Shown here: positions 10,389-18,623 of the stretch, piece by piece
How positions within the stretch are numbered: position 1 is the stretch's first letter
Layout of the letters: each line of letters starts with the position of its first letter
DNA from: Tychonema sp. LEGE 07203
Lineage (GTDB): Bacteria > Cyanobacteriota > Cyanobacteriia > Cyanobacteriales > Microcoleaceae
Direction: 5' to 3'
NCBI RefSeq assembly: GCF_015207285.1
Contig: NZ_JADEXD010000006.1
Span: 1-64,000, forward strand
Length of the DNA: 64,000 bases
Position numbers and translations under genes: made by a program
The notes under the pieces: model-generated
What the model saw: only the letters and a program-made list of their open reading frames with translations
Told to the model about the DNA's origin: nothing
Database searches by the model: none

Positions 10389-11954
10389 CTATTGACTTCT
10401 GGCATCTGCTAAAGACTCATTGCTGGCTTCACTATCTGAGTGCAATTCTGCTTGGCGGATTTTATCTGGAATTAGCCCCTCCGGCCGCACGATCATCATC
10501 ACGACGAGAGTTAAACCAAATAGAAATAAACGCATTTGAATTGGATCTAAACTGGTGGCGAGAAAGTCTCGCAACTGGGGAATTGCAATTCTGGGAAGTA
10601 CAAAAGTATTCAGGAAACCTTTGAGGACTTGGGCGAGTTGGGGCAGATAAAGCCGATCGGCAGACATGATAATGATAGCGCCTAAAATCACCCCGGTCAT
10701 GTTGCCCAAACCGCCTAAAATCACCATACACAGGATAATCACCGACACTGAGAAATCGAAGACGCTGGGAAAAACCGCGCTGATATAGGCAGCGTAAAAT
10801 GCGCCTGCAAACCCCGAAAATGTCGCTCCCATTGCAAAAGCCGAAAGTTTTGTTTTTACCAGGTTAATGCCCATCGCACTTGCGGCTAATTCGTCTTCGC
10901 GCAGGGCATTCCATGCCCGTCCCAAGCGGGAATCTCTGAGTCGGGAAATCATGAAGTAAGCGAAGACGACGAGCAGTAAAATTAGGTAGTACCAGGGAAA
11001 GTAGTTGCCGGTGGTGAAAGTGCCGATGATGGGGAGAGATGGACGCCCGATCGGGTTTATTCCCGCTTCGCCACCGGTGAGGTTAAAAGGTCGATCGCAC
11101 CCAACCAGACACAGCACCAGTTCCGGCTTGCCCAAAATTAAAGCTACAATCTTCGAGATTGGTTCGTCGATCCGAATGTCGGTTAAATTCCGAAACACCA
11201 CCGGGATAATTTCACCAAAACCGAGAGTAACAATCGCCAAATAATCGCCCTTGAGCCGCAGTGTCGGAATACCCAGGATAACGCCCGCCATTCCAGCTAC
11301 ACCGGCGGCGATCGGCAAAACCACCCAAAAATTCCAAGCAATATTTATTTGCCCGGAAGATAGCAAAGCTGTGGTGTAAGCGCCGATCGCAAAAAACGCC
11401 GCATATCCCAAATCCAACAACCCCGCAAAACCCACAGTAATATTCAAACCCAGCGCCAACATAATAAAGATTTGAATCTGTACTACCGTAGCAATCCAGC
11501 CGGTTTGAGCTTCGAGGTCGATAAACGGAAACAGAATTAGAATAAAAGCTAATGTTACCAGAGTAGCCAGCCGTTGACGTTGCGGCGGCAAACCTTGCAA
11601 AGCACCCATTAACGAAGCTGTCAAAATTGCGATCGCCAAACTGCAAATTCCGTACAGCAGAGTAGTCGGCAAAGCCACAGCAGATTGACCAGAAAAAGGT
11701 CTAACTATAACTCCTTCGAGGACGCTAGCAACTAACAGCCAAACGCCCAATCCCAACCCCGCCAAAAATCCAATTATTGCACCTATTTTCGGATTTTCAA
11801 CCTTCTGTTCCCGACTGGCAATGAAGCCCGCAGCCGTGCCCATCAGCCAGCCGATGACGGTGCCGCTCCAACCGCCGAATAATACAACAGTCAAAAAGGC
11901 GATCGCTCCTAAAATACCAGTCGATTTAATTGCTTTGATTATTTTATTTGACAT
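10389..11954 (-). CDS. livM: Branched-chain/neutral amino-acid ABC transporter permease, LivM type, N-terminally extended
   Basis: A 521-residue integral membrane protein, longer than typical LivM proteins (about 300-430). The LivM core begins near residue 150 and contains LGLNITVGFAGLLDLGYAAFFAIGAY, the motif LKGDYLAIVTLGFGEI, and the cytoplasmic EAA-like loop RLGRAWNALREDELAASAMGI that contacts the ATPases. Residues 1-145 add about four hydrophobic segments, including a Gly-rich stretch near GWLMGTAAGFIAS. A long polar insert (about 275-320) separates two membrane segments. It forms the channel with LivH and corresponds to NatC. Its upstream partner livH lies about 2.1 kb away because accessory genes intervene. 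Confidence 0.92.
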   Translation of the reverse strand: MSNKIIKAIKSTGILGAIAFLTVVLFGGWSGTVIGWLMGTAAGFIASREQKVENPKIGAIIGFLAGLGLGVWLLVASVLEGVIVRPFSGQSAVALPTTLLYGICSLAIAILTASLMGALQGLPPQRQRLATLVTLAFILILFPFIDLEAQTGWIATVVQIQIFIMLALGLNITVGFAGLLDLGYAAFFAIGAYTTALLSSGQINIAWNFWVVLPIAAGVAGMAGVILGIPTLRLKGDYLAIVTLGFGEIIPVVFRNLTDIRIDEPISKIVALILGKPELVLCLVGCDRPFNLTGGEAGINPIGRPSLPIIGTFTTGNYFPWYYLILLLVVFAYFMISRLRDSRLGRAWNALREDELAASAMGINLVKTKLSAFAMGATFSGFAGAFYAAYISAVFPSVFDFSVSVIILCMVILGGLGNMTGVILGAIIIMSADRLYLPQLAQVLKGFLNTFVLPRIAIPQLRDFLATSLDPIQMRLFLFGLTLVVMMIVRPEGLIPDKIRQAELHSDSEASNESLADARSQ

Positions 11955-12231
11955 AAGAAGAAGTCATTAGTCATTAGTCAGTGGTCATTAGTCATTAGTC
12001 AGCAGTCAGTAGTTAGATGAAAGAATGCTAGGAATCGCAGTTATAGATGCGACTGACGCGGGCAGTGCCAACTTCTGCCTCAATCAATGCGATCGAGTGC
12101 TTGCTTTGGAAACTGTCATCAGGCTAGCTACAGTTTAAAGTCTTTTGAGTTCGATTGTTGCACCAAAAGCGACGAAAATTCAAATATACTGGAACTGTTA
12201 CCGAAACACACTTCAAACGGGCGATCGCGAT
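11955..12231. repeat. Intergenic heptamer repeats upstream of livM and Uma2
   Basis: Bases 11965-12015 are tandem GTCATTA/GTCAGCAGT-type units. The rest is a divergent intergenic spacer serving the minus-strand livM and the plus-strand Uma2 gene. An in-frame but unlikely extension of the Uma2 reading frame runs back to 12145. Confidence 0.5.
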
Positions 12232-12834
12232 ATGGTACAAGCTCCTCAAAAAACTATCACCCTGGACGAGTTTTTGCAACTGCCAGAAACCAAACCCGCT
12301 AGCGAATACATCAACGGTGCCATTTTACAAAAACCCATGCCAAAAGGAAAACACAGCACAATTCAGGGAGAACTCATCACGACGATTAATGCAGCGGGCA
12401 AACCTCAGCGGATTGCTTGGGCATTTCCAGAACTTCGCTGCACCTTTGGCGGACGTTCTATTGTTCCCGATATCGCGATTTTTGTTTGGAATCGCATTCC
12501 CCTAGACGCTGACGGCGAAATTGCCAATACATTTAACGCTCACCCAGACTGGACAATAGAAATTTTGTCCCCCGGACAAAGCCAAACCAAAGTCACCCAC
12601 AATATTTTGCACTGTTTGAATGCCGGTTGTCAGATGGGTTGGTTGCTCGATCCCGATGAAAAAAACATTTTAGCTTATCCCGCAAGACAGCAGCCGATTT
12701 CATTGCAAGAACCGACAGATATACTTCCGGTTCCCGAATTTATGGGGGAAATGCAGTTGACTTTAGGCGAAGTTTTTAGCTGGCTCAAACCTGGCTTTAG
12801 TATCGAACCGAAAATAGTGGAATCGAGTAAATAA
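12232..12834 (+). CDS. Uma2 family (DUF820) putative restriction endonuclease-fold protein
   Basis: A 200-residue protein in the PD-(D/E)XK-fold Uma2 family, which is greatly expanded in cyanobacteria and of unproven function. Family landmarks are the opening TLDEFLQLPETKPASEYING, IVPDIAIF (the conserved PD) at about 91, WTIEILSPGQS carrying the catalytic-type Glu at about 118, and the closing GCQMGWLLDPDEKNILAY. I chose the ATG at 12232 over the upstream in-frame codon at 12145 because Uma2 proteins start with this MVQ-type N-terminus and the earlier residues look non-coding. It lies on the opposite strand to the transporter genes around it, so it is an insertion in the operon. Confidence 0.85.
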   Translation: MVQAPQKTITLDEFLQLPETKPASEYINGAILQKPMPKGKHSTIQGELITTINAAGKPQRIAWAFPELRCTFGGRSIVPDIAIFVWNRIPLDADGEIANTFNAHPDWTIEILSPGQSQTKVTHNILHCLNAGCQMGWLLDPDEKNILAYPARQQPISLQEPTDILPVPEFMGEMQLTLGEVFSWLKPGFSIEPKIVESSK

Positions 12835-12863
12835 TAGGCGATCGCGCATACTCATTTCTCAAT

Positions 12864-13193
12864 TTACGCACTACGCTGCTGAGTGCGATTTTCCTCAAGG
12901 GCGATCGGGATCAGTTGAACCTCCAATCGCTGATTGAGCGCACGCGCAATTTTTTGCAGCATTAAAAGCGAATGTTCCTCATACTCAGCATCTTCAAGCT
13001 CCGCAATCACCGACTGTTTTGTCCCAATGCGATCGGCAAGTTGCTGTTGGGTCAATCCTGCTTGCGTCCGAACACGATAAATCAGTTGTGCAAGTTCTGC
13101 ATTGAAAGAGGATTCCTTAATCATTTCCTCCATTTCAGGATCTTCAGATGTCATTTGTTGAAGGATCTTCAGTGCATCATTTGTCTTCGCCAT
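12864..13193 (-). CDS. XRE-family helix-turn-helix protein, antitoxin-like
   Basis: A 109-residue protein with a Cro/C1-type HTH at about 36-90 (IYRVRTQAGLTQQQLADRIG, then QSVIAELEDAEYEEHSLLMLQKIARAL). The N-terminal 35 residues are acidic, as in HigA-type antitoxins. No HigB/RelE toxin is adjacent: the next gene upstream on this strand is xisI, 35 bp away. It may be an orphan antitoxin, or a regulator of the xisHI unit (both inference). Confidence 0.8.
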   Translation of the reverse strand: MAKTNDALKILQQMTSEDPEMEEMIKESSFNAELAQLIYRVRTQAGLTQQQLADRIGTKQSVIAELEDAEYEEHSLLMLQKIARALNQRLEVQLIPIALEENRTQQRSA

Positions 13194-13228
13194 CTTCTGT
13201 TTCCTGCAGGTAGGATCGATCGCACTTT

Positions 13229-13564
13229 TTAGGCGATCGCAAATCCGGTATGTTTGCGTACTTCCGGCGAATGAAACGCCAAAACAATGCAGTTTTCAGG
13301 AACCCCACCCTCCAGTAATTCATCGGTAATGCCATCTTCAATATCGTCATAATGAATCCACAATTTGCCGTTCCGAATTTCAACGTGAACGAGGCAGTAG
13401 TGAAGTCGCTTTTGGCCCTCCCAGCCTTCACTCATCAATAAAAAATCATTTCTGTCTTCGCTGACAATGACTTGATTATTAATCTCGGCATATCTGTACG
13501 GTAGGCCGGCATAGTACGACAGAATCTTATAAATCAACTCGCGGTATTCATCTAGTTTATCCAT
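13229..13564 (-). CDS. xisI: XisI family protein (fdxN-element excision controlling factor-like)
   Basis: A 111-residue protein matching the XisI family from its start (MDKLDEYRELIYKILSYYAG) through the central VHVEIRNGKLWIHYDDIEDGIT and the typical C-terminal GVPENCIVLAFHSPEVRKHTGFA. XisH and XisI were named from factors controlling fdxN-element excision in Anabaena heterocysts, but they are widespread in cyanobacteria that lack that element, so the role here is open. The start overlaps the end of the xisH reading frame by 13 bp (xisH stop at 13552-13554), the usual coupled arrangement. xisH itself is wrecked, so this xisI is probably an orphan. Confidence 0.88.
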   Translation of the reverse strand: MDKLDEYRELIYKILSYYAGLPYRYAEINNQVIVSEDRNDFLLMSEGWEGQKRLHYCLVHVEIRNGKLWIHYDDIEDGITDELLEGGVPENCIVLAFHSPEVRKHTGFAIA

Positions 13565-14079
13565 CTGGTAATAACCTCCTGAATAGTATCGACAACGATA
13601 ATTTTCATTACTTTATCTGCAAGTACAACCTGCAGGATATCTTCATTAAAGAAACTTGTATAAATCTCTTCAGTAATTGCTAGATATAGGGTGCGATCTG
13701 GTTCTTTTTTCTACAGGATTTTTAAGTACAAAGTGTATTGCCCGATCGCATTTTCCCAATCTTTGACTGGAGACTTGCCGACAAAACTTTTGATTTCAAC
13801 TGCAATTTTTTGTCCTTCGCGTTCGGCTGCTAGCAGCTTTTTAGCTCCTAATACCAATGGAATAAAGTAGCGCTAGATATTACCCCCCCCAACCCCCCCG
13901 ATGCCTTGGGGGGGGCTAAGACTTCATCCATAGCACATAGGTCAGAAAAATGGTATAAGTCTACTAAAACACCGCGCAAGCCAAGTCGTAGAGGGAAAGG
14001 ATCGTCTGTAATTATCCACCCATCCTTTTCTAAAGCAGTCCTTACATTATAATAATGATAAATGTCTTTCTTTTGCCAT
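13552..14079 (-). pseudogene. xisH: xisH pseudogene, interrupted by a 104-bp element
   Basis: Reverse translation recovers both halves of XisH. The N-terminal part (14079 down to about 13957) gives KDIYHYYNVRTALEKDGW and PFPLRLGLRG, ending VDL. The C-terminal part (13851 down to 13552) gives LGAKKLLAAEREGQKIAVE, SFVGKSPVKDWENAIGQYT, and EVITRWIN followed by the stop. Three lesions are visible: the only nearby ATG (14077-14079) is out of frame with the N-terminal block, a 104-bp element splits VDL from LGAKKLL, and an in-frame TAG (13711-13713) lies between LYLKIL and KKEPDR. The gene ends 13 bp inside xisI and begins 18 bp from the end of livH. Confidence 0.85.
13852..13955. mobile_element. 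104-bp inverted-repeat element (MITE-like) inside xisH
   Basis: The element starts TACCA and ends TGGTA and is flanked on both sides by TAA (13849-13851 and 13956-13958). Removing it with one TAA restores the xisH frame (VDL joined to GAKKLL). Inside is a C-run/G-run palindrome around 13874-13916. The size, short inverted ends and target duplication fit a non-autonomous transposable element. The source transposase cannot be named. Confidence 0.75.
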
Positions 14080-14097
14080 TATTTCAACCCTGCACCT

Positions 14098-15174
14098 TCA
14101 AACCTTTTCCTGAACATTCTCGCCCAACAAACCCCCAGGCCGAAAAGCCAAAATCACAACCAAAACCCCAAACACCCAAGCATTAGTCCAGCGGCTCGAC
14201 AAATACTGATCGCTCAAAGACGACAGCAACCCAATCAAAACCCCTCCCAACATCGCACCCACAATATTGCCAATTCCACCCAAAACCGCCGCCGTAAAAG
14301 CCCTCAAACCTGCCGTAAAACCCATCGTAAAAACAATAGTATTATTGTACAAACCAACCAGAATCCCAGCCGAACCAGCCAAAGCTCCCCCGATCAAAAA
14401 AGTCAGAGCAATAATCTGATCCACATTAATTCCCATAATCTTAGCAGCATCGCGGCTTTGAGCAGTTGCCCGCATCGCCTTTCCCAGACGAGTGTACTGC
14501 ACAAACACATGAAGCAAAACCATCAATACAACCGCCACCACCAACACAATTAAATCTTTCGTAGTAAATACAATACTGGTTTCAATTCCCAAAGCTTTGA
14601 GAATATCGACTCTGGGCAACAAATCGGGAAAGCTTTTCGGAGCAGCGGAATTAGAACCCATCACTGGAATAAAAGCTTTCAAACCTCCCCAAAACAACCC
14701 CATATTTTGGAAAATGAAAGAAACCCCGATCGCCGAAATTAAAGGAGCCAAACGCGGAGCATTCCTCAAAGGCCGATAAGCATACTTTTCCACAACAATA
14801 TTCAGCCCCGCACAAAACGCCGAACATACAATTAAAGCAACTAACATCACCGGTATCGCCACAGCTAACGGTGCGCCGTCTTCAATGCCAAAAGCCCCGA
14901 ACACAGTTAGGGAAGCAAAAGCACCCAACATATACAAATCGCCGTGAGCAAAATTGATTAATTCAATAATGCCGTAAACCATCGTATAACCCAAAGCAAT
15001 AATCGCAATCAGCGCGCCATTAACCAGACCAACTAATAATTGTTGAATCAAAACTTCAGGACTGCTGGCTATTTCTCCAATAATTTTGGGCAAGTCAAAT
15101 CCGGCGATCGGCCCTAACAACAAAACTATATAAGCTACACCTAGATATAAGAGAATACTTTTCCAGTTTTTCAT
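14098..15174 (-). CDS. livH: Branched-chain/neutral amino-acid ABC transporter permease, LivH type
   Basis: A 358-residue inner-membrane permease. An extra N-terminal segment (about 1-40) precedes the LivH core, which starts LLVGLVNGALIAIIALGYTMVYGIIELINFAHGDLYMLGAF. The conserved cytoplasmic loop TRLGKAMRATAQSRDAAKIMGI (about 230) contacts the ATPases, and GLRAFTAAVLGGIGNIVGAMLGG marks the C-terminal half. It forms the channel with LivM and corresponds to NatD of cyanobacterial N-I systems. It lies 274 bp downstream of livJ, across a block of heptamer repeats, and its 3' end nearly touches the xisH remnant. Confidence 0.93.
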   Translation of the reverse strand: MKNWKSILLYLGVAYIVLLLGPIAGFDLPKIIGEIASSPEVLIQQLLVGLVNGALIAIIALGYTMVYGIIELINFAHGDLYMLGAFASLTVFGAFGIEDGAPLAVAIPVMLVALIVCSAFCAGLNIVVEKYAYRPLRNAPRLAPLISAIGVSFIFQNMGLFWGGLKAFIPVMGSNSAAPKSFPDLLPRVDILKALGIETSIVFTTKDLIVLVVAVVLMVLLHVFVQYTRLGKAMRATAQSRDAAKIMGINVDQIIALTFLIGGALAGSAGILVGLYNNTIVFTMGFTAGLRAFTAAVLGGIGNIVGAMLGGVLIGLLSSLSDQYLSSRWTNAWVFGVLVVILAFRPGGLLGENVQEKV

Positions 15175-15448
15175 AATTATTCGTAATTGGGCATTGAAAA
15201 TTGGGCGTTAGGAACATTCATTCTACTTGTTTCTAGGCAGATATTAGAAACGCGGATTCGGAGGCTCTACCTCCATTTTTTTTTGATTGGAAAGTCCAGC
15301 ATACCAAGAGTGACATTGGTTCCTAGGCTCTGCTTAGGAACCAGTTAAAATCACTACAGTCAACTGACAACAATCAACAGTCAACAGTCAACAGTCAACT
15401 GACAACAGTCAACTGACAACTGACAACTGACAACTGACAACTGACTAA
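15175..15448. repeat. Heptamer repeat block between livJ and livH
   Basis: Bases 15355-15445 are tandem units of CAACTGA and CAACAGT in one orientation. Bases 15175-15350 are unique and show no gene. The repeats lie within the presumed livJ-livH transcript, so they would form part of an mRNA spacer. Confidence 0.7.
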
Positions 15449-16828
15449 TTATTCAGTCTTGAGGGCGCTCACAAACTCCCACTTGCCGTCTTTAACAACA
15501 TTTCCTGACATTGTAGTCAAACTCGTGTCGCCGTTAGCGTCAAAACTCCAAGTGCCGAGTACCCCGTTAAAATCCTTAGTTGCCAAGACAGCATCGCGGA
15601 TTGCAGCCCGGTCATTTTTGCAGACTTTGTTAATTGCGCCGATCGCCACTTTAGCAGCTTCGTAGGCATAAGCTGCATAAGCTTCCGGTTCAGCATTATA
15701 TTTTGCCTTGTAACTTTCGTACCACTTAGCGCCCTCACCAGTCAATTCTTTAGGAGGCAAGCCACCAAAAGTAGCATAAACACCCTCGGCATCTTTGCCT
15801 CCGGCATCAACTAAAGCTTGGTCTTTAATGCCGTCGGGCCCCATAAACTTAACTGCATCAGCCGCCATCCCGACATTTCTCATGTCTTTAATTATTTGTC
15901 CGGCATTGCTCTGAGTAGTGCCCCCGAAGTAAATCATGTCTGGATTTAAAGCTTTGATTTTATTCATTAACGCCTTGTAGTCGCTAGCTTTAATATCAAT
16001 TCCCTCCCGGCCGAGGACTTGAATTTCCAACTTTTTAGCAGTTGCTTCAAAAACGTCAGCGATGCCTTTGCCGTAAAGTTCTTGATCGTCGAGAATGAAG
16101 ACTTTTTGCACTCCTAAAGATTTTGCCCAGTTTCCAGCGACAGCCCCTTGAAGGTCATCAGCGGGGACAACGCGGGTGAAATTGCGAGTGCCTGCAGGAT
16201 AATAAACGTTGGGTTCTTTGGGTTCGCCTGTTCCAGGTTTAGTCAGTCCCGGATAGGTGTTTGCCGGACTGATCATCACCACGTTAGCTTGGTTGAGCAC
16301 GGGAATGGAAAGTTTGGCTGCACCGGAGTTGTAGTGACCGATAGCGGCTACTACCGAACCGTCAGCGACGATTTTGTTAGAGTTGGACGTTACTTGGGAC
16401 GGGTCCCATTTGCCGGCGGCGGCGGTGGCATCATCGAGCACTTCGTATTCGATTTTGATTTTGCCGTCGCAAGCTTTGGAGTCAGTTTCGGCTAGTGCTT
16501 GTTTGATGCCGTTGACCATTGTTTGAGATTGACCCAAGGCGCTGCCTGTCATCGGCAGCATGGAGACAATTTTGACAGTATTTGGGTCTCCGGGGGCGCT
16601 GACGGCGACGGGAGAGGCTGCTGGAGTCGCTCCGGGAGCTGTGGCGGTTGGTGCTTGAGGATTTTGACAGCTAGCGCACAGAGAGGCTGTGGCGGCGGCT
16701 AAAAATATTGTCCGCAATCGGGCCGCGCCCGGATTCTGGGTTGTGTGGGTTTTTGAGGGTGTGGCGCTTTTGCCTGATTTCTGGGAAAAGTTCATAGGTT
16801 GGTTCTTTTGTTGCTTGCGTCTTAGCAT
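15449..16828 (-). CDS. livJ: Branched-chain/neutral amino-acid ABC transporter substrate-binding protein, LivJ type
   Basis: A 459-residue periplasmic binding protein (type I, Peripla_BP_6). Residues about 37-56 form a hydrophobic signal segment (TIFLAAATASLCASC) followed by a Pro/Thr/Ala linker. The Cys could be lipidated, but the -3 residue is Cys rather than Leu, so the lipobox is weak. The mature domain starts TVKIVSMLPMTGSALGQSQ and includes AIGHYNSGAAKLSIPVLNQ and KVFILDDQELYGKGIADVF, as in LivJ/NatB. It captures substrate for LivHM. A second Met at residue 12 is an equally possible start; neither has a strong Shine-Dalgarno. A TTGACA box on the minus strand (16883-16888) about 55 bp upstream may belong to the operon promoter. 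Confidence 0.92.
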   Translation of the reverse strand: MLRRKQQKNQPMNFSQKSGKSATPSKTHTTQNPGAARLRTIFLAAATASLCASCQNPQAPTATAPGATPAASPVAVSAPGDPNTVKIVSMLPMTGSALGQSQTMVNGIKQALAETDSKACDGKIKIEYEVLDDATAAAGKWDPSQVTSNSNKIVADGSVVAAIGHYNSGAAKLSIPVLNQANVVMISPANTYPGLTKPGTGEPKEPNVYYPAGTRNFTRVVPADDLQGAVAGNWAKSLGVQKVFILDDQELYGKGIADVFEATAKKLEIQVLGREGIDIKASDYKALMNKIKALNPDMIYFGGTTQSNAGQIIKDMRNVGMAADAVKFMGPDGIKDQALVDAGGKDAEGVYATFGGLPPKELTGEGAKWYESYKAKYNAEPEAYAAYAYEAAKVAIGAINKVCKNDRAAIRDAVLATKDFNGVLGTWSFDANGDTSLTTMSGNVVKDGKWEFVSALKTE

Positions 16829-17174
16829 ATTTTCACTGTGTAAGTCTGTAAGTCAAGAGTTAGCACAAGTTAAAAAAATTTGTGTCAACTCTTAAAGATA
16901 CACTGCTGCCACAAGAAGGTCGGGACTTGGGTCATATCTGATTCAATTACGTGCTAAGATTTTTGAGTATTTATTGACAATGCTTGAACTGCAACGATAG
17001 AAATAGCATCATCACTAATACTTGACATAATATTACGTGCGCCATCTGCATCCTGTCACTACTTCAATGTCGGCGATATCCAAAATTTAGATTTTAAAAA
17101 TGGCTTATTCGCCTGAGTCTGCTTGGCCCAGCAGGGGGAGCGCATCTTATTGAACACTCTTCATCAGTGGTGAG
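16829..17174. other. Intergenic region upstream of livJ
   Basis: It holds the presumed livJ promoter (minus strand, TTGACA at 16883-16888) and, from 16954 to about 17090, a decayed coding trace described separately. No intact gene is present. Confidence 0.5.
16954..17090 (-). pseudogene. Possible TnpB (IS200/IS605) C-terminal remnant
   Basis: Read on the minus strand, this stretch gives DADGARNIMSSISDDAIS and ends with TAG at 16954-16956. DxDxNGARNI is the usual C-terminal signature after the zinc finger of TnpB. The preceding residues (IADIEVVT) are in another frame and the Cys pair is not intact. This is a weak, short match and may be coincidence. Confidence 0.3.
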
Positions 17175-17365
17175 TATAGAACCCATTTGACATCTTTGAG
17201 TTTTGGGGTTGGGTGACGAGAAATATAGAGAGAAACTGGTTTCTGAGATTTACGCTCATGGCGAGAAACCGGGTTTCTACGAGTTTTTGGTTGAGTGAAG
17301 AGAAATATAAAGAGAAACCCGGTTTCTGAGATTTACGCAGATATAGATATCAAATGGGTTCTATA
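17175..17365. mobile_element. 191-bp inverted-repeat element (MITE A)
   Basis: The left end (17175-17195, TATAGAACCCATTTGACATC...) and right end (17345-17365) are inverted copies with one mismatch. The same ends flank MITE B and form the right end of the disrupted IS5-like element at 36668-36688. The interior holds two imperfect 43-bp direct repeats (about 17213-17255 and 17294-17338) carrying the AGAAACCCGGTTTCT-type palindrome. No coding potential. It abuts the broken end of a GMC oxidoreductase remnant. Confidence 0.8.
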
Positions 17366-17794
17366 TTTAGATGCGTTCGCTCTGACTATCTCCACAGTAG
17401 TGAATCCGATCGGCAAAAGTTGGTTGCAGGAATTAAATTACTCCGCACATTGTTTCAGACAAGTGCCTTTGATGAGTTTCGGGGTGAGGAAGTCGCTCCC
17501 GGTGTCGGTGTTAACAGCGATGAAGCCCTTGAAGCGTACATCCGGGAAACGTGCAGTACGGTGTTTCATCCTGTCGGCACCTGCAAAATGGGAACTGACT
17601 CAATGGCGGTTGTAGACTCCGAATTACGGGTACGTGGAGTTGAGGGATTGCGTGTGGTAGATGCGTCAATCATGCCAACAATCACCACAGGAAATACGAA
17701 TGGGCCGATAATTGCGATCGGCGAAAAAGCAGCCGATTTAATTAAAGCCACAGCTTGCGTTTCACAGCAAGTACGTTTAGCAATGGCAAATTAA
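17354..17794 (+). pseudogene. GMC oxidoreductase (choline dehydrogenase-like) C-terminal remnant
   Basis: The frame encodes about 140 residues of the GMC C-terminal domain: KLVAGIKLLRTLFQTSAFDE, then TVFHPVGTCKMGTDSMAVVD with the catalytic-type His of the HPVGTC motif, then VEGLRVVDASIMPTITTGNT and NGPIIAIGEKAADLI. The FAD-binding N-terminal 350 or more residues are absent. The only ATG in frame (17354) lies inside the inverted repeat of MITE A, so the open frame is a fusion of transposon end and gene remnant. It is unlikely to be functional. Confidence 0.85.
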
Positions 17795-17913
17795 TCGGGA
17801 GTGCGATCGATTAAATAGCCTTGACTATTTTTTTTCAACTATGAGCTAGCTCATAACAGTTGTTGATAAAAAATGTCAGAATAAAGGTAGTTCAAGGTTA
17901 GGAGGGGAGCGAT

Positions 17914-18396
17914 ATGACTCTCACCAAAGCAAACATAACCGCATTACAAGTAGAAACTCTCGCCAAACTCTATCTGGAAAGTAAGCCAGCCGAAATTTCA
18001 GATCGAACCATCGCCCAACTCTGTGATTGGCTAATGGGTGAGTTCCAGCAATTGCCTTTAAATCTACAATTTTCAGATTATATGCGTTACGAAAACGCAG
18101 AAGAAATGTTTGCAGATATCAAACAAGGGCAACTTTGGGTATCTGCTGAAAGTTACGATTCTTCGGTTTATCCCAATCCCATTTACGGGTTTATTTTTCA
18201 GGGAATGCACGATTACGACCATTACTTGACGGATAGTGAATTCAGTTTGGAAGGGGAAATCGTGGCTTACAAATTCACTGCAAAACGTGCACCGAGTTTA
18301 GACATCCAAAAAATTCTCTATTCCGAAATTGTGCTGCGCTCGGCTGCCTATCTTTATTTAGGACATATGGCTGCCCCTAAAATAGTTTTCCCCTAA
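17914..18396 (+). CDS. Hypothetical protein
   Basis: A 160-residue soluble protein of unrecognised family. The start ATG follows a strong Shine-Dalgarno (GGAGGGGAG at 17901-17909). It has no signal peptide or membrane segment. A His/Asp/Tyr-rich stretch near the centre (GFIFQGMHDYDHYLTD) and a C-terminal ILYSEIVLRSAAYLYLGHM suggest an all-helical enzyme-like fold, but I cannot name one. It is followed 22 bp later by the zinc-ribbon gene at 18419 and is probably co-transcribed with it. Confidence 0.75.
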   Translation: MTLTKANITALQVETLAKLYLESKPAEISDRTIAQLCDWLMGEFQQLPLNLQFSDYMRYENAEEMFADIKQGQLWVSAESYDSSVYPNPIYGFIFQGMHDYDHYLTDSEFSLEGEIVAYKFTAKRAPSLDIQKILYSEIVLRSAAYLYLGHMAAPKIVFP

Positions 18397-18418
18397 TTAA
18401 TTATATAGGTAAAAGAGA

Positions 18419-18616
18419 ATGCAGGAATGTCCTTGTTGTTCTGAGCCATTGTTGCGGCACATTCACAAACAAAAAGTTTGCTGGTTTTGTCCCAAATGTC
18501 GGGTAATGATGCCAGCTATTTCCGAAGTAAAAGTTACTTCAAATATTAGCATCAGAATGTCAATCAGACCTGGGATGTTACAATTAAAAGACGTTAGCTA
18601 CAAGATTGGAGGTTAG
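18419..18616 (+). CDS. Small zinc-ribbon protein
   Basis: A 65-residue protein. CPCC at 4-7 and CWFCPKC at about 21-27 give two Cys pairs, as in a zinc ribbon. The C-terminal half is not distinctive. It sits 22 bp after the hypothetical gene at 17914 and ends 7 bp before the nucleotidyltransferase start, so a four-gene operon is likely. It could bind nucleic acid or act as a small metal-binding partner; function unknown. Confidence 0.6.
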   Translation: MQECPCCSEPLLRHIHKQKVCWFCPKCRVMMPAISEVKVTSNISIRMSIRPGMLQLKDVSYKIGG

Positions 18617-18623
18617 CTCGCGG

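Noticed and set aside
13177-13431. Frame upstream of the HTH gene considered as a HigB/RelE-type toxin
   Set aside because: It is the alternate frame of xisI and has no toxin signature, so the HTH protein has no visible partner.
15355-15445. Heptamer arrays considered as a CRISPR
   Set aside because: Units are 7 bp without unique spacers, so they are simple tandem repeats.
17295-17615. 106-codon frame overlapping the GMC remnant
   Set aside because: Out of frame with the GMC signature and starting inside MITE A.
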